This document shows positions 56,569-64,000 of a stretch of DNA of 64,000 nucleotides, in pieces. Within the stretch, counting starts at the first letter, position 1. Each line of letters begins with the position of its first letter. Origin of the DNA: Methylocystis sp. ATCC 49242 (GTDB lineage Bacteria; Pseudomonadota; Alphaproteobacteria; Rhizobiales; Beijerinckiaceae); assembly GCF_000188155.2 (NCBI RefSeq), contig NZ_KE124773.1, positions 88,146 to 152,145 of the forward strand, given 5' to 3'. The notes below the pieces were generated by a model. That model was given only the letters and a program-made list of their open reading frames with translations, was not told the DNA's origin and did no database searches. Position numbers and translations under genes: made by a program.

Positions 56569-56587
56569 GGGGGCCCAAAGGGCCCCC
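56569..56587. terminator. Strong GC hairpin
   Basis: GGGGGCCC (56569-56576) pairs with GGGCCCCC (56580-56587) around AAA. It lies just beyond the end of the leftward SSB-like gene, so it is likely its terminator, though no T-run follows. Confidence 0.45.
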
Positions 56588-56591
56588 TTGA

Positions 56592-56611
56592 GGAGCCGCG
56601 TCAGCGGCTCC
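56592..56611. terminator. Hairpin enclosing the SSB-like stop codon
   Basis: GGAGCCGC (56592-56599) pairs with GCGGCTCC (56604-56611); the minus-strand TGA stop lies in the 4-nt loop. Together with the next hairpin it would make a tandem terminator. Confidence 0.4.
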
Positions 56612-56978
56612 GTCGGCCTCGCGATTTCGTGGCTTGATCCGGTTTGTCCTTCTTGTCGGATTTCGCCGTCAAGAGCGAGAGTTCGTTCACCGCAAAGGTC
56701 TGACCGTAGTGCGTTTCGCCGTCCTTCTTCCATTCGGTCTGGAAGGGGGTAGAGCGGACGAGAACAAGATCGCCGGGCTTGAGGCTTTCGGAGGCCCACT
56801 TGAGCAAACCGCTCTGGCGCTCGAAGATCGAGTGCTCATTCCAGTGCGTGCGCTCGACCCAGGCGCCTACGCCGTTCTTGTAGTTGGCGTTGGAGGCGAT
56901 CTTGACGATCAGGTTCTTGCCGACGCTCTTGATCGAAGCGACGTGGCCGATCTGGTTCATTTCACAAAGATGCGCCAT
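56601..56978 (-). CDS. SSB-like OB-fold protein
   Basis: About 125 aa from MAHLCEMNQIGHVASIKSVG (ATG at 56978). OB-fold strands: NLIVKIASNANYKNGVGAWV, RTHWNEHSIFERQSGLLKWA, SLKPGDLVLVRSTPFQTEWK and HYGQTFAVNELSLL. This resembles plasmid single-strand-binding proteins more than the chromosomal SSB; the acidic C-terminal tip is replaced by a basic tail (KSRGRRSR), which would not recruit SSB partners in the usual way. May protect incoming single-stranded DNA. Confidence 0.7.
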   Translation of the reverse strand: MAHLCEMNQIGHVASIKSVGKNLIVKIASNANYKNGVGAWVERTHWNEHSIFERQSGLLKWASESLKPGDLVLVRSTPFQTEWKKDGETHYGQTFAVNELSLLTAKSDKKDKPDQATKSRGRRSR

Positions 56979-57142
56979 TTTTCTCTCCATCGTTTGGGGC
57001 CGTCCCCGTTGCGATGGCGGTCGTTATTCGACGGCTGAGAAGACTGCGGAGCCGCAAAGCGGGCAAGCGAAGCGCCGCGCGCCGATCGTGACGAGGAATT
57101 TTGCTTGGCGAGGAATTGTCGCGCAGCGGCAAGGGGAAAATT

Positions 57143-57162
57143 CTTCGGCGCAGGCGCCGAAG
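57143..57162 (-). terminator. Rho-independent terminator candidate, leftward
   Basis: CTTCGGCGC (57143-57151) pairs with GCGCCGAAG (57154-57162) around a 2-nt loop. On the minus strand the stem is followed by AATTTTCC. It could end the leftward ssb transcript. Confidence 0.5.
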
Positions 57163-57727
57163 CAGGCTTCGCCGTCGATAGACCTGGCCACTATCAGCAA
57201 CGGGGCGCTCCCCGAGACGCGAGAGAGATTGGCGCGCGTTTTTCAACGAATGAACCCGAAATCGCCACATGCGGCATCAAGGACAAGCGGTCGAGCGACC
57301 GATCAACAATGCTTAGCCGCCGGCTCAGTCGCGCGCGCGCCGGCTGGAGATCGCTACGCAGTGAGCACACGGCGCTTGGGCGCGGTAAGGCCGTAGCAGT
57401 GGATCATCTGGCGAAGCCCCCCGCCCCGCCCGCCGGTTCCACGCTCATTCCCGCCTGGATTGATGGGGGAGGGATTCGGGCGAGCGCAGGCCCAAGCCAG
57501 GATAGCGGGTCAGCAAGCTCGCTAACCCGCATCATGGAAGAGAAGGAGCCGCGCAGCGGAGCGGGAAACCGCTTTTTAGGCGACGGCCTCTTGGAGCTTG
57601 GGATGCGCGGGAACGGTCGCCAATCGGCCCAAGGGGCTTCCGCGACTTTCGCAGTGCATGCTCCGGGTCGTCGACTTCGCCTGAGACTTGCAAATCGCCG
57701 GGCCGCTCGAAGCGCCCGTATCTCTGC
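57163..57727. other. 565-bp stretch without a supported gene
   Basis: Frames here are compositional. A 5-bp stem AGCGG/CCGCT with a GAAA loop (57560-57573) followed by TTTT could terminate an unseen rightward transcript. An RNA gene cannot be excluded. Confidence 0.3.
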
Positions 57728-58072
57728 TCACTGATCGCCGGCTTGTTGCGAAGGCGCGAGCCGATCGACGACGTTGGCGATCACATCGGTTATGTAAACG
57801 GTCTGGCCGTCCTTTTGATAGCTGCGGTCGGCGACGCGGCATTCCGCGTAAACCGGATCGCCCTTCTTGATGTTCTCAAGAGCCCATTTCGCGACCTTTT
57901 CGTTCAGGATCGTCAGCGTAACCCAGTCGGTAGCTTCCTTCTTCTCACCGGATTGCCGGTCGTTCCAGGCCCGATTTGTCGCGATGCTGAACTTGGCGAC
58001 CTTCCCGCCATCGAAGCCTTTGGCGTCGGCGCCGACGTAGCCCCGCAGGATGAATAGATTTGTGCTGCGCAT
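57728..58072 (-). CDS. ssb: Single-stranded DNA-binding protein
   Basis: 114 aa. MRSTNLFILRGYVGADAKGF is the SSB start (NxFILxGxVGxD). KVAKFSIATNRAWNDRQSGE, ATDWVTLTILNEKVAKWALE and GDPVYAECRVADRSYQKDGQ complete the OB fold. Shorter than chromosomal SSB (about 170 aa) and lacking the acidic DDDIPF tail. The shared regulatory motif stands about 80 nt upstream, so it is probably expressed with the transfer genes to coat the transferred strand. Confidence 0.88.
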   Translation of the reverse strand: MRSTNLFILRGYVGADAKGFDGGKVAKFSIATNRAWNDRQSGEKKEATDWVTLTILNEKVAKWALENIKKGDPVYAECRVADRSYQKDGQTVYITDVIANVVDRLAPSQQAGDQ

Positions 58073-58151
58073 GAGTTTTTCTCTCCTGTCTTTTGCCTTT
58101 AGAAAGCCACCCCTGCTACAACTCCCTAGTTGGCACCTTGGCTTTTCAAGA

Positions 58152-58172
58152 TTCGCATTTTATTATATTTTG
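58152..58172. promoter_or_regulatory. Shared AT-rich motif, copy 3 (ssb)
   Basis: TTCGCA (58152-58157) then TTTTATTATATTTTG (58158-58172). The 15-bp core is identical to copy 2. The minus strand has TATAAT, suiting the leftward ssb promoter. A weaker relative, TTATAATATTTTG, occurs near 58536-58548 upstream of the next rightward gene. Confidence 0.62.
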
Positions 58173-58647
58173 CCAGAATTGGAAATTGCGGACCGCTGTC
58201 GATTGACCGCGATAACAAAAAGACCGTTTTTTCGCTTCACCCGCCGCCGGCGAAGTGGCGAGAGCGAACACCAAAGCCATGAGACGGAGATCGTTGCCCG
58301 AATGGCGCAAGCGAGGGCCGCGGCATCGGTTGCACCGCGACTAGCCCCCGACCCGGAGGCTGACATGACAGTCGGTTTCAAGCGGCCAATTTGTGAGGCT
58401 ATCAGCGGGCGCAGCGGCGGCTTTGCTCGTGTTATCGCGAGCGGCCAAAGCCGACAACGCTTACACCCGCGTAAAGTTCTTTGCACGACGCTACGCGTCG
58501 GCATTCTGCCCGAAGGTGGGCGCCATTTATCCGGATTATAATATTTTGTCAGCTTTTCTGCCTGCCCCCGCCGTGGAATGGCCGCAACTTGGCCTTAGGC
58601 AGTATGGAGAAACCGCTCGTTTTCCCTTAAGTCAGGGGTTGCCGTTT

Positions 58648-59178
58648 ATGAACGTACAGGTGTTTAAGTTCCCGATTCGCGTGGCTCGGCGGGGAGAGGT
58701 ATGGTGCGAACCGCTCAAAATCCATTTTCCTCAGGTCCACCGCCTCGTCAGGAAGAAAGCGTCTCTGTCCTCAGCGGCGCCAGGCTTAAGGCATAACGAG
58801 ACCCTCGTCGTTTGCGATTTTTCTCTGTTCAATCTCGGGGGCGACTTGACGGGATCCATCCCTCTGCGTCACTTATCGCCCTCGGCGGATCGCTCGCTAA
58901 TCGTTCGTCACCATTGGTCAAAGTTGCTTGCGAACGCCTACTTGCAGGGCGTCGAAGACATGGATCCCGACCAGCCGTGCGGAGGGCTCTATGAGACGGA
59001 ACAGGCAATTTTCACGATCGCGAAATGTCGAACCCGCAAGAGCTGGCCCGGCCCGATGATCTTTTACCTTGCCGATGTCTTCGAGGACGACTCCGAGATC
59101 GGGGTCCAAATTTGGGAAAAGTCGATTGGGGTCGACGGCGAGCTGCGAACAACCGACATTTTTTATAACGAAGGCTGA
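58648..59178 (+). CDS. Hypothetical protein, 176 aa
   Basis: ATG at 58648 chosen (MNVQVFKFPIRVARRGEVWC) with AGGGG about 9 nt upstream; an open frame back to 58393 overlaps the promoter motif. The sequence has WCEPLKIHFPQVHRLVRKKA, VVCDFSLFNLGGDLTGSIPL, HHWSKLLANAYLQGVEDMDP and FYLADVFEDDSEIGVQIWEK. No family recognised. Near ssb and possibly under a variant of the shared motif, so perhaps a transfer-associated orphan. Confidence 0.5.
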   Translation: MNVQVFKFPIRVARRGEVWCEPLKIHFPQVHRLVRKKASLSSAAPGLRHNETLVVCDFSLFNLGGDLTGSIPLRHLSPSADRSLIVRHHWSKLLANAYLQGVEDMDPDQPCGGLYETEQAIFTIAKCRTRKSWPGPMIFYLADVFEDDSEIGVQIWEKSIGVDGELRTTDIFYNEG

Positions 59179-59427
59179 AAAGCAGTGGCTCAGGCTCTAG
59201 CATTTGCATACGAACGCATCTCGGGAGACGAGGAGGCTTTTCGCAGGGTGACCAGCGAACACGCATGTGACCGGTTACCCCGCGCCGTAGGGCGCCGCTG
59301 GGATTCTTAATTTTCTGGCAAGCATTTTTTAAAAAATTGGCGGTAGTGTTGATTTTCCGCTTGGCGCCGCCACGGGAATCTCCGATGCTAATAGACAAGC
59401 GACCGTCATCTAACATTACACGATCAC

Positions 59428-60009
59428 ATGAATCAAAGGCGGGTAGCAGGCGGGGCTCGAGGTCGGAAGACGACGAAGCCGACGGGTGAACATCATCGAC
59501 TGATGGTGAGTTCAATGGAGGATCGGCTCGCCTCTCCGCACCTGGAGCGGTTAGCGAAGAACCTGATTGCGCATCTGGAAAAGAGCGGAATGAATAAGCC
59601 CGAATTTGCCGAGTTCATCGGCATGTCCGGTTCTCAATTTCGTTATGTGCGCAGTCGAGCCGCAAACCCCTCAATCGAGATGCTTGCGAAGATTTCCGCC
59701 AAGCTGAAAACGCCTCTTTACGAGCTCTTGGAGGACTGCCAGCTCGGACATCGTCGCAACTTGTCCGCAAAGCAGATGACGAAAAACCTTTCGATGATCC
59801 TGAAGAGAAAGTACGTTGAGAGCGGATTGGATAAGGAGCAATTCGCCAAAACCATCGGCGTCTCGCTGCCGCAGTTATATTTGATGTTGCGGGGAGACTC
59901 GAACCCGTCGCTACTCATTGTCATCGAGATTGCGAGACGACTTGGCATCGGAATGTGGGAGCTGTTGGGAGTGGAGCCGATGCAGGTCGAAGAACCCACG
60001 GCTCGTTAG
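59428..60009 (+). CDS. Regulator with two tandem XRE-type HTH domains
   Basis: 193 aa, or about 164 from the inner ATG (MEDRLASPHLERLA). HTH 1: LIAHLEKSGMNKPEFAEFIG then MSGSQFRYVRSRAANPSIEM. HTH 2: ILKRKYVESGLDKEQFAKTI then GVSLPQLYLMLRGDSNPSLL and IVIEIARRLGIGMWELLG. Both have the Q/S-x-x-S turn of Cro/CI folds. A double-HTH monomer could bind an asymmetric operator, possibly the AT-rich motif shared by transfer genes. No C-terminal effector domain. TTTTTTAAAAAA stands 90 nt upstream. Confidence 0.75.
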   Translation: MNQRRVAGGARGRKTTKPTGEHHRLMVSSMEDRLASPHLERLAKNLIAHLEKSGMNKPEFAEFIGMSGSQFRYVRSRAANPSIEMLAKISAKLKTPLYELLEDCQLGHRRNLSAKQMTKNLSMILKRKYVESGLDKEQFAKTIGVSLPQLYLMLRGDSNPSLLIVIEIARRLGIGMWELLGVEPMQVEEPTAR

Positions 60010-60278
60010 AGCGGATGGAGGGATCAACGAACTCACGCGTCATCCTAACGCTACATTCCCCCGGCATTATCCAAATGGCGTCACCGCGCCCCTTGACGCA
60101 ACTGCATTTGCAGTGTCCTGCGCGAGGAGCAGTACGCTACCGCTCACCTTGGGCGAGCCGCCTCTGAGACGCCGCCCGATCCCCAATTAGTTATATCCGA
60201 CGCCACTCTTTGGGTCGAGGCCGCTGGCTTGTGAGTTCATCTCAGGCTTCCCATATGGGCCAACAGGAGGATGTCGCC

Positions 60279-60491
60279 ATGTCCGAGAAAGCAAAACGCT
60301 ACGCATTCCTGACCGCGGGTTTCGCGGTGATACTGTTCGCCAATTTCTACATCGGCGAGACGCCGCTTGGGTGGGCGACGCTCTTCGCAGGGCTCGGCAT
60401 TTACTACTACGGCTGGCGTGGCGTTTGTCCGGCGTGCCAGGCCGGGCGTTGCAGAGTCGAGTTGCCGAATGGCATGGTCGAGCGCCGTTAA
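60279..60491 (+). CDS. Small membrane protein with Cys motif, 70 aa
   Basis: ATG at 60279 has AGGAGG 8 nt upstream. Two hydrophobic segments (FLTAGFAVILFANFYI; GWATLFAGLGIYYYGWRGV) then CPACQAGRC, a CxxC-x4-C that may bind metal or form a disulfide. No family recognised. Confidence 0.55.
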   Translation: MSEKAKRYAFLTAGFAVILFANFYIGETPLGWATLFAGLGIYYYGWRGVCPACQAGRCRVELPNGMVERR

Positions 60492-61112
60492 GCGTCCGCT
60501 TCGAGGCGTCGGCAGGGTCGATCGCGACCCTCGACCGTCATAGAAATCCCGTTCTTTCTCTAACTTTCGGACCCAAACCGTAACGCCCCCGTTTGACTGG
60601 CTCTTCGCTCCGAGCCGAACCGAGGACGTGCGGAGCGGAGCCATCATTGGCCTCATCCGCAGGTCGTCTAAGTATCAGGCCCCTTAACATATGGGCGCGT
60701 TAGGCCTTCTCTGGCTGACGATTCACGACCACGTCCCGTGGTTGCTTTTGTGGCGCTCGCAGACAGGCACGGTCCCCTCCGCCCCCAAAAAAAACCCAGA
60801 CCAACAGTAGCGCGCCACTGCATAGCGGCTACAAAAAACGAGCATATGTTACACGGTTCCATTCTGGAACGAGCAAGCCCCAGCTTTGGGGCACCAAACC
60901 ATCGCGACCGAGGACCAAGGATCCCAACAACCGGTGCCAAAAACGAGCAGGGAAACGGCTGCTGGGAATAGGGCCTTTCGGCCTCTGCCGCCCAAAATCC
61001 GCACCAAAAAAGCCTCCCCGCATGTCCCTTTGTGCTGACGAGCCTAGATTTATGTCCAATCACGACAGCGGCCGGCGCCGCTCCGCGCCAGACTCTAAGA
61101 CGCTTCTTACCA
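60492..61112. other. Non-coding stretch with small hairpins and CAAAAACGAGCA repeats
   Basis: 621 bp without a supported gene. Hairpins GTTCC/GGAAC (60856-60870) and GCCCCA/TGGGGC (60877-60892) lie close together. CAAAAACGAGCA-like sequence occurs twice about 110 bp apart. It might hold a small RNA, a terminator pair or replication iterons; none is demonstrated. Confidence 0.35.
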
Positions 61113-62114
61113 ATGAAAATCGTGGCCTTCGAGGTCCAACACCGTGAGGTGAGCTCTTTTGAACGCTTGAGGGCAGAGCACGAGGTTGTTCTGCTTGAGG
61201 AGCCGCTGCGCGCGGAGAATGCGAAGCGGTTTCAGGACGCGCAAATCGTCTGTCCCTTTGTCTATTCCGACCTTAGCGCCGGCGTATTGCAAGACATGCC
61301 ACAGATCAGAATGATAGCCACACGCTCGACCGGCTACGATCACATCAACCTCAGATACTGCAAAGAAAGAGGAATCGTGGTCTCGAATGTGCCAACCTAC
61401 GGCGAGGCCACCGTGGCCGAACATGTGTTTGCGTTGCTACTCACGATTAGCCACAGGCTACGCGAGGCGGTCGAGCGCGCGCGCAATGGTGAATTCAGCC
61501 CCATTGGCCTTGAGGGGTTCGACTTGGCCGGAAAGACCCTCGGCGTCGTGGGCGTCGGCTCGATCGGCCGTCATGTCGTCCGGATTGCCCGCGGATTCGA
61601 AATGAACGTAATCGCCTTTGACCTTAAACCAGACTCCCGCCTGGCGGCAGAACTTGGCTTCGATTATTTGTCCTTCGATGCCGTGGTTAAGCAAGCCGAC
61701 ATCTTGACATTGCATGTGCCGGCTACGCCGGGGACGAATAATATGATTTCTGCGGCGGAGTTTGCCCAGATGAAGGATGGCGTCGTTCTCATAAACACGG
61801 CTCGCGGGAGCTTGGTTGAGCCGAGAGCCTTGATCCAGGCCCTCCATAGCCGAAAAGTCTCGGCCGCAGGCCTAGACGTCATGCCTGACGAGCCGATGAT
61901 CAGGGAAGAAGCTGAGCTGATCTGTTCGCTTTTCTGCGAGCGGCACGATCTGCGAAATCTGGTCGCGGACCACATACTTCTAAGAATGCCGAACGTAGTT
62001 GTCACGCCGCACAGCGCATTCAACACCGTAGAAGCGTTGGGAAGAATTCTCCAAACGACGATCGCAAATATCGAAGCCTTTGCAGCGGGAACCGCTCAAA
62101 ACATCGTAGAGTAA
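61113..62114 (+). CDS. D-2-hydroxyacid dehydrogenase
   Basis: 333 aa from MKIVAFEVQHREVSSFERLR. NAD-binding domain with TLGVVGVGSIGRHVVRIARG (GxGxxG), catalytic Arg in INTARGSLVEPRALIQAL, Glu in AGLDVMPDEPMI and His in VVVTPHSAFNTVEALGRI. RSTGYDHINLRYCKERGIVV is also typical. D-lactate dehydrogenase-like (LdhA type) or another 2-hydroxyacid. The substrate is not readable. Single gene between plasmid orphans, so metabolic cargo or a chromosome-like segment. Confidence 0.88.
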   Translation: MKIVAFEVQHREVSSFERLRAEHEVVLLEEPLRAENAKRFQDAQIVCPFVYSDLSAGVLQDMPQIRMIATRSTGYDHINLRYCKERGIVVSNVPTYGEATVAEHVFALLLTISHRLREAVERARNGEFSPIGLEGFDLAGKTLGVVGVGSIGRHVVRIARGFEMNVIAFDLKPDSRLAAELGFDYLSFDAVVKQADILTLHVPATPGTNNMISAAEFAQMKDGVVLINTARGSLVEPRALIQALHSRKVSAAGLDVMPDEPMIREEAELICSLFCERHDLRNLVADHILLRMPNVVVTPHSAFNTVEALGRILQTTIANIEAFAAGTAQNIVE

Positions 62115-62574
62115 GAGTTTGCTGCAGCTCGTCGCCAGCGTTGTCGCTCGCCCGCGACGGGATACAGCCAGCCATGCGGCCGTGTTCTATTACGGCGCCG
62201 CCTCGGCCGTCAGGCAGCATGGCCGTTCCTTCCCTGGTTCCCGAGCGAATCCGGCCGAGAGGCATGCGCAATCGGAACGTTGCGACGGCACGTTCTGCCG
62301 TTGCGATTGCCGGCGGGATGTGGCTTGCCGTCTCTCGTCGTACACCGGCGCGCAATGCGTCGGAAGAGCCTTGGCGACGCTTGCCTTCTATTTAGCCTTG
62401 CTCGTTATCAGCCTAACCCCGCCTTGGGAGGCAGCCTGGGACCGACTCTCTCCGCATTTCGCTGGTGGATGTTTCTCCCCGGCATCCTGGCGGAAGAGCG
62501 GAGATGCAAATTTACGGCCCTACGCTTACTTAAGAACCTATCTGGAGGATACTCTGGGGCTAAAAAGGACGGCA
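62115..62574. other. Region without a supported gene before the DUF2190 orphan
   Basis: Open frames run through this GC-rich stretch into the DUF2190 gene, but residues are of low complexity and no start has a ribosome site. Nothing else seen. Confidence 0.3.
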
Positions 62575-62910
62575 ATGGAAGAATCATACGGCGCTCCTGC
62601 GGAACGCGTCATGGTCCCGGCTCCTCAAGGCGGGGTTAACCAGGGCGACCTGCTCATCATCAAAAAGCTCTGTGGCGTAGCGGTGAGCGCCGCAGATGAA
62701 GGGGAAGAAGTCGAGATTATGGTCGAAGGCTGCTTTGATCTCCCGAAGGGAGACTGCGCCTTGGCACTTGGTTCCCCAGCTTACTGGGACATGGCGGCGA
62801 AGCGGATTACCGCGAACGCGCACCGTAATATTCGGATCGGCATTGCCATCGGGGACGCGCCGCGGGAGGCGCAAATCGTCCGGGTTCGGCTTGATGGATT
62901 TATTGCATGA
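62575..62910 (+). CDS. DUF2190 phage-type protein
   Basis: 111 aa. ATG at 62575 (MEESYGAPAERVMVPAPQGG); the upstream frame is open but not family-like. The core VNQGDLLIIKKLCGVAVSAA, EGEEVEIMVEGCFDLPKGDC, YWDMAAKRITANAH and REAQIVRVRLDGFIA match DUF2190, a head-decoration-like protein found beside phage capsid genes. No other phage gene is near, so it is an orphan remnant or exaptation. Confidence 0.7.
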   Translation: MEESYGAPAERVMVPAPQGGVNQGDLLIIKKLCGVAVSAADEGEEVEIMVEGCFDLPKGDCALALGSPAYWDMAAKRITANAHRNIRIGIAIGDAPREAQIVRVRLDGFIA

Positions 62911-62999
62911 TATGCGCATGCTTTCCTGACGGGAAGACGTTTTCGTGCTAAACTGGCCGCTAAATGCCTTAACTGCGTGCGAGCAGGAGGAGCAGCCAG

Positions 63000-63170
63000 A
63001 TGAAACCCGGGGATTACGCCTGGTTGTGCCCGATAGGGTCCCTCTTGCTGGCGGGCCTTATCCTGATCGCCTTTGGCCTCACCTGGTGGGACGCCCTTCT
63101 TTTGGTCGGAATATTGGCATGCCCTTTTAACTGGCTTTGGCTTTTCTTCTCTGGTGAGAAACGAAAGTAA
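63000..63170 (+). CDS. Small membrane protein, 56 aa
   Basis: Start chosen by AGGAGG about 10 nt upstream. MKPGDYAWLCPIGSLLLAGL then ILIAFGLTWWDALLLVGILA and CPFNWLWLFFSGEKRK: two membrane helices and a basic end. No family recognised. Strong ribosome site supports translation. Confidence 0.5.
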   Translation: MKPGDYAWLCPIGSLLLAGLILIAFGLTWWDALLLVGILACPFNWLWLFFSGEKRK

Positions 63171-63213
63171 TGGACGCTTCCGTGAACTATTCGTTGAGGC
63201 TGCGGCATATCCT

Positions 63214-63990
63214 CTACGGGGCCATCACGCCTCTGGTAAGAAGTGTTTCGTCAAAGAGGAAGACTTTATTTGGATCGGGGAATTCACCGTGCCCCTTCTT
63301 GCCGTGGTAGGTACAGCGCGACAACAAATCCCTAATCACATTTAGGCGAGCAGCCTGTTTGTCGTCAGCTTTCACGACAGTCCAAGGTGCAAAAACACTA
63401 TGGGTTCTCCTCAGCATTTCGTCACGAGCTTTGGAATAGGCGTCCCAGTGTTCTAGCGCTGTTTCATCGATCGGGCTGATTTTCCATTGGCGCAAAGGAT
63501 CGCTCCGACGACGTTCGAGACGCTTCCTCTGTTCCGCTTGACTAATATCCAGGTAATATTTGATGAGCGTAAAGCCGCAGTGGACGAGTAATTGTTCGAA
63601 CATCGGCACAGTTCGCATGAACTGCTCATACTCGTCCTCGGTGCAAAAGCTCATGACGCGTTCCACCCCCGCTCGGTTGTACCAACTACGGTTAAAGATC
63701 ACGATCTCGCCACTGGTCGGCAGGTGGGGCGTATAGCGCTGGAAGTACCACGCTTTTTGATCCCGATCGGAGGGCTTGCCGAGCGCCACGATGCGAGACT
63801 CACGGGGCGATAGATGCTCGGTAATTCTCTTTGCAGTTCCGTCCTTCCCAGCCGCATCCCGCCCCTCAAGAATCACCAAAACCTTTTGTTCGCCTTTGAT
63901 CACGTGCTTGTGAAATCTTACCAGCTCTACTTGCGCGTTATGCAGCGCTTGCGCGTAGGCCTCGTCTTCTTGTTCCGACTTTTTACCCAT
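63214..63990 (-). CDS. ppk2: Polyphosphate kinase 2 (PPK2)
   Basis: 258 aa, complete. VLVILEGRDAAGKDGTAKRI is Walker A (GxDAAGKDG), RYTPHLPTSGEIVIFNRSWY contains the lid/Walker B NRSWYNRAGVERVMSF, and ISQAEQRKRLERRRSDPLRQ with KISPIDETALEHWDAYSKAR is the PPK2 family block. It transfers phosphate between polyphosphate and nucleoside phosphates. Single gene at the right end, typical of chromosomal or large-plasmid cargo. Confidence 0.92.
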   Translation of the reverse strand: MGKKSEQEDEAYAQALHNAQVELVRFHKHVIKGEQKVLVILEGRDAAGKDGTAKRITEHLSPRESRIVALGKPSDRDQKAWYFQRYTPHLPTSGEIVIFNRSWYNRAGVERVMSFCTEDEYEQFMRTVPMFEQLLVHCGFTLIKYYLDISQAEQRKRLERRRSDPLRQWKISPIDETALEHWDAYSKARDEMLRRTHSVFAPWTVVKADDKQAARLNVIRDLLSRCTYHGKKGHGEFPDPNKVFLFDETLLTRGVMAP

Positions 63991-64000
63991 CCTGATTTTT

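Noticed and set aside
60668..61063. 131-codon minus-strand frame
   Set aside because: Overlaps hairpins and repeats, has no ribosome site and poor codon pattern.
1..64000. CRISPR array, tRNA or rRNA genes
   Set aside because: No spaced direct repeats of CRISPR type and no tRNA-like TpsiC/acceptor pattern or rRNA sequence was noticed by eye; a covariance-model scan would be decisive.

Overview
The window is 64 kb of GC-rich DNA with the gene content of a conjugative plasmid or integrative element from an alphaproteobacterium. Hyphomicrobiales are likely. Methylocystis/Methylosinus-type plasmids resemble it most, but that host guess is inference from protein flavour. No rRNA, tRNA, CRISPR array or recognisable replication initiator (RepABC, RepA, TrfA) is present. 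Replication must therefore be encoded outside the window, or the element is integrative; a tyrosine recombinase is present.

Layout. 0-9.4 kb is a mosaic: fused remnants of a WGR gene and a helicase-type restriction subunit at the left edge, a DUF2130/ParB-like pair, a DUF4238 gene, a tyrosine recombinase, a channel-like membrane protein, an HTH-like gene, and an IS256-family element with clear terminal repeats and a 9-bp target duplication. 9-19 kb is a minus-strand backbone block: a ParB-family protein of about 694 aa, a small orphan, a 1489-aa methyltransferase/strawberry-notch-type helicase, a Toprim primase-like protein and a DUF2493 protein. 19.2-22.9 kb carries a C5 cytosine methyltransferase cassette with an orphan partner and a GIY-YIG nuclease. 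23-27 kb is a leftward operon of exported proteins plus a CHC2/Toprim protein. It is divergent from a complete VirB1-VirB11/VirD4 type IV secretion system (27.2-40.0 kb). 40.4-47.85 kb is a compact five-gene cargo operon (SIS-HAD, PfkB kinase, phosphoribosyltransferase-like, ORC/CDC6-like AAA ATPase, Rossmann-like protein), the best candidate for a new system. 48.2-53.6 kb is the mobilisation module: VirD2-like relaxase and MobC leftward, a TraK/TraL/TraM-like set rightward, and between them a candidate oriT with an inverted repeat next to TATCCTG. 53.6-64 kb is a patchwork of a decayed GNAT/DUF1778 toxin-antitoxin pair cut by a resolvase fragment, two SSB-like genes, a double-HTH regulator, a hydrolase, a 2-hydroxyacid dehydrogenase, a DUF2190 orphan and PPK2.

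How it works together. Relaxase, MobC and the TraKLM-like proteins would process oriT, VirD4 would deliver the complex, and VirB1-11 would build the channel. A near-identical AT-rich motif (TTTTATTATATTTTG, usually after TTGCCA) stands upstream of virB1 and its divergent exported-protein operon, upstream of the traK-like gene, and upstream of ssb. This suggests one regulator coordinates transfer. The five-gene cargo operon sits between the secretion and mobilisation modules, a common place for accessory immunity genes.
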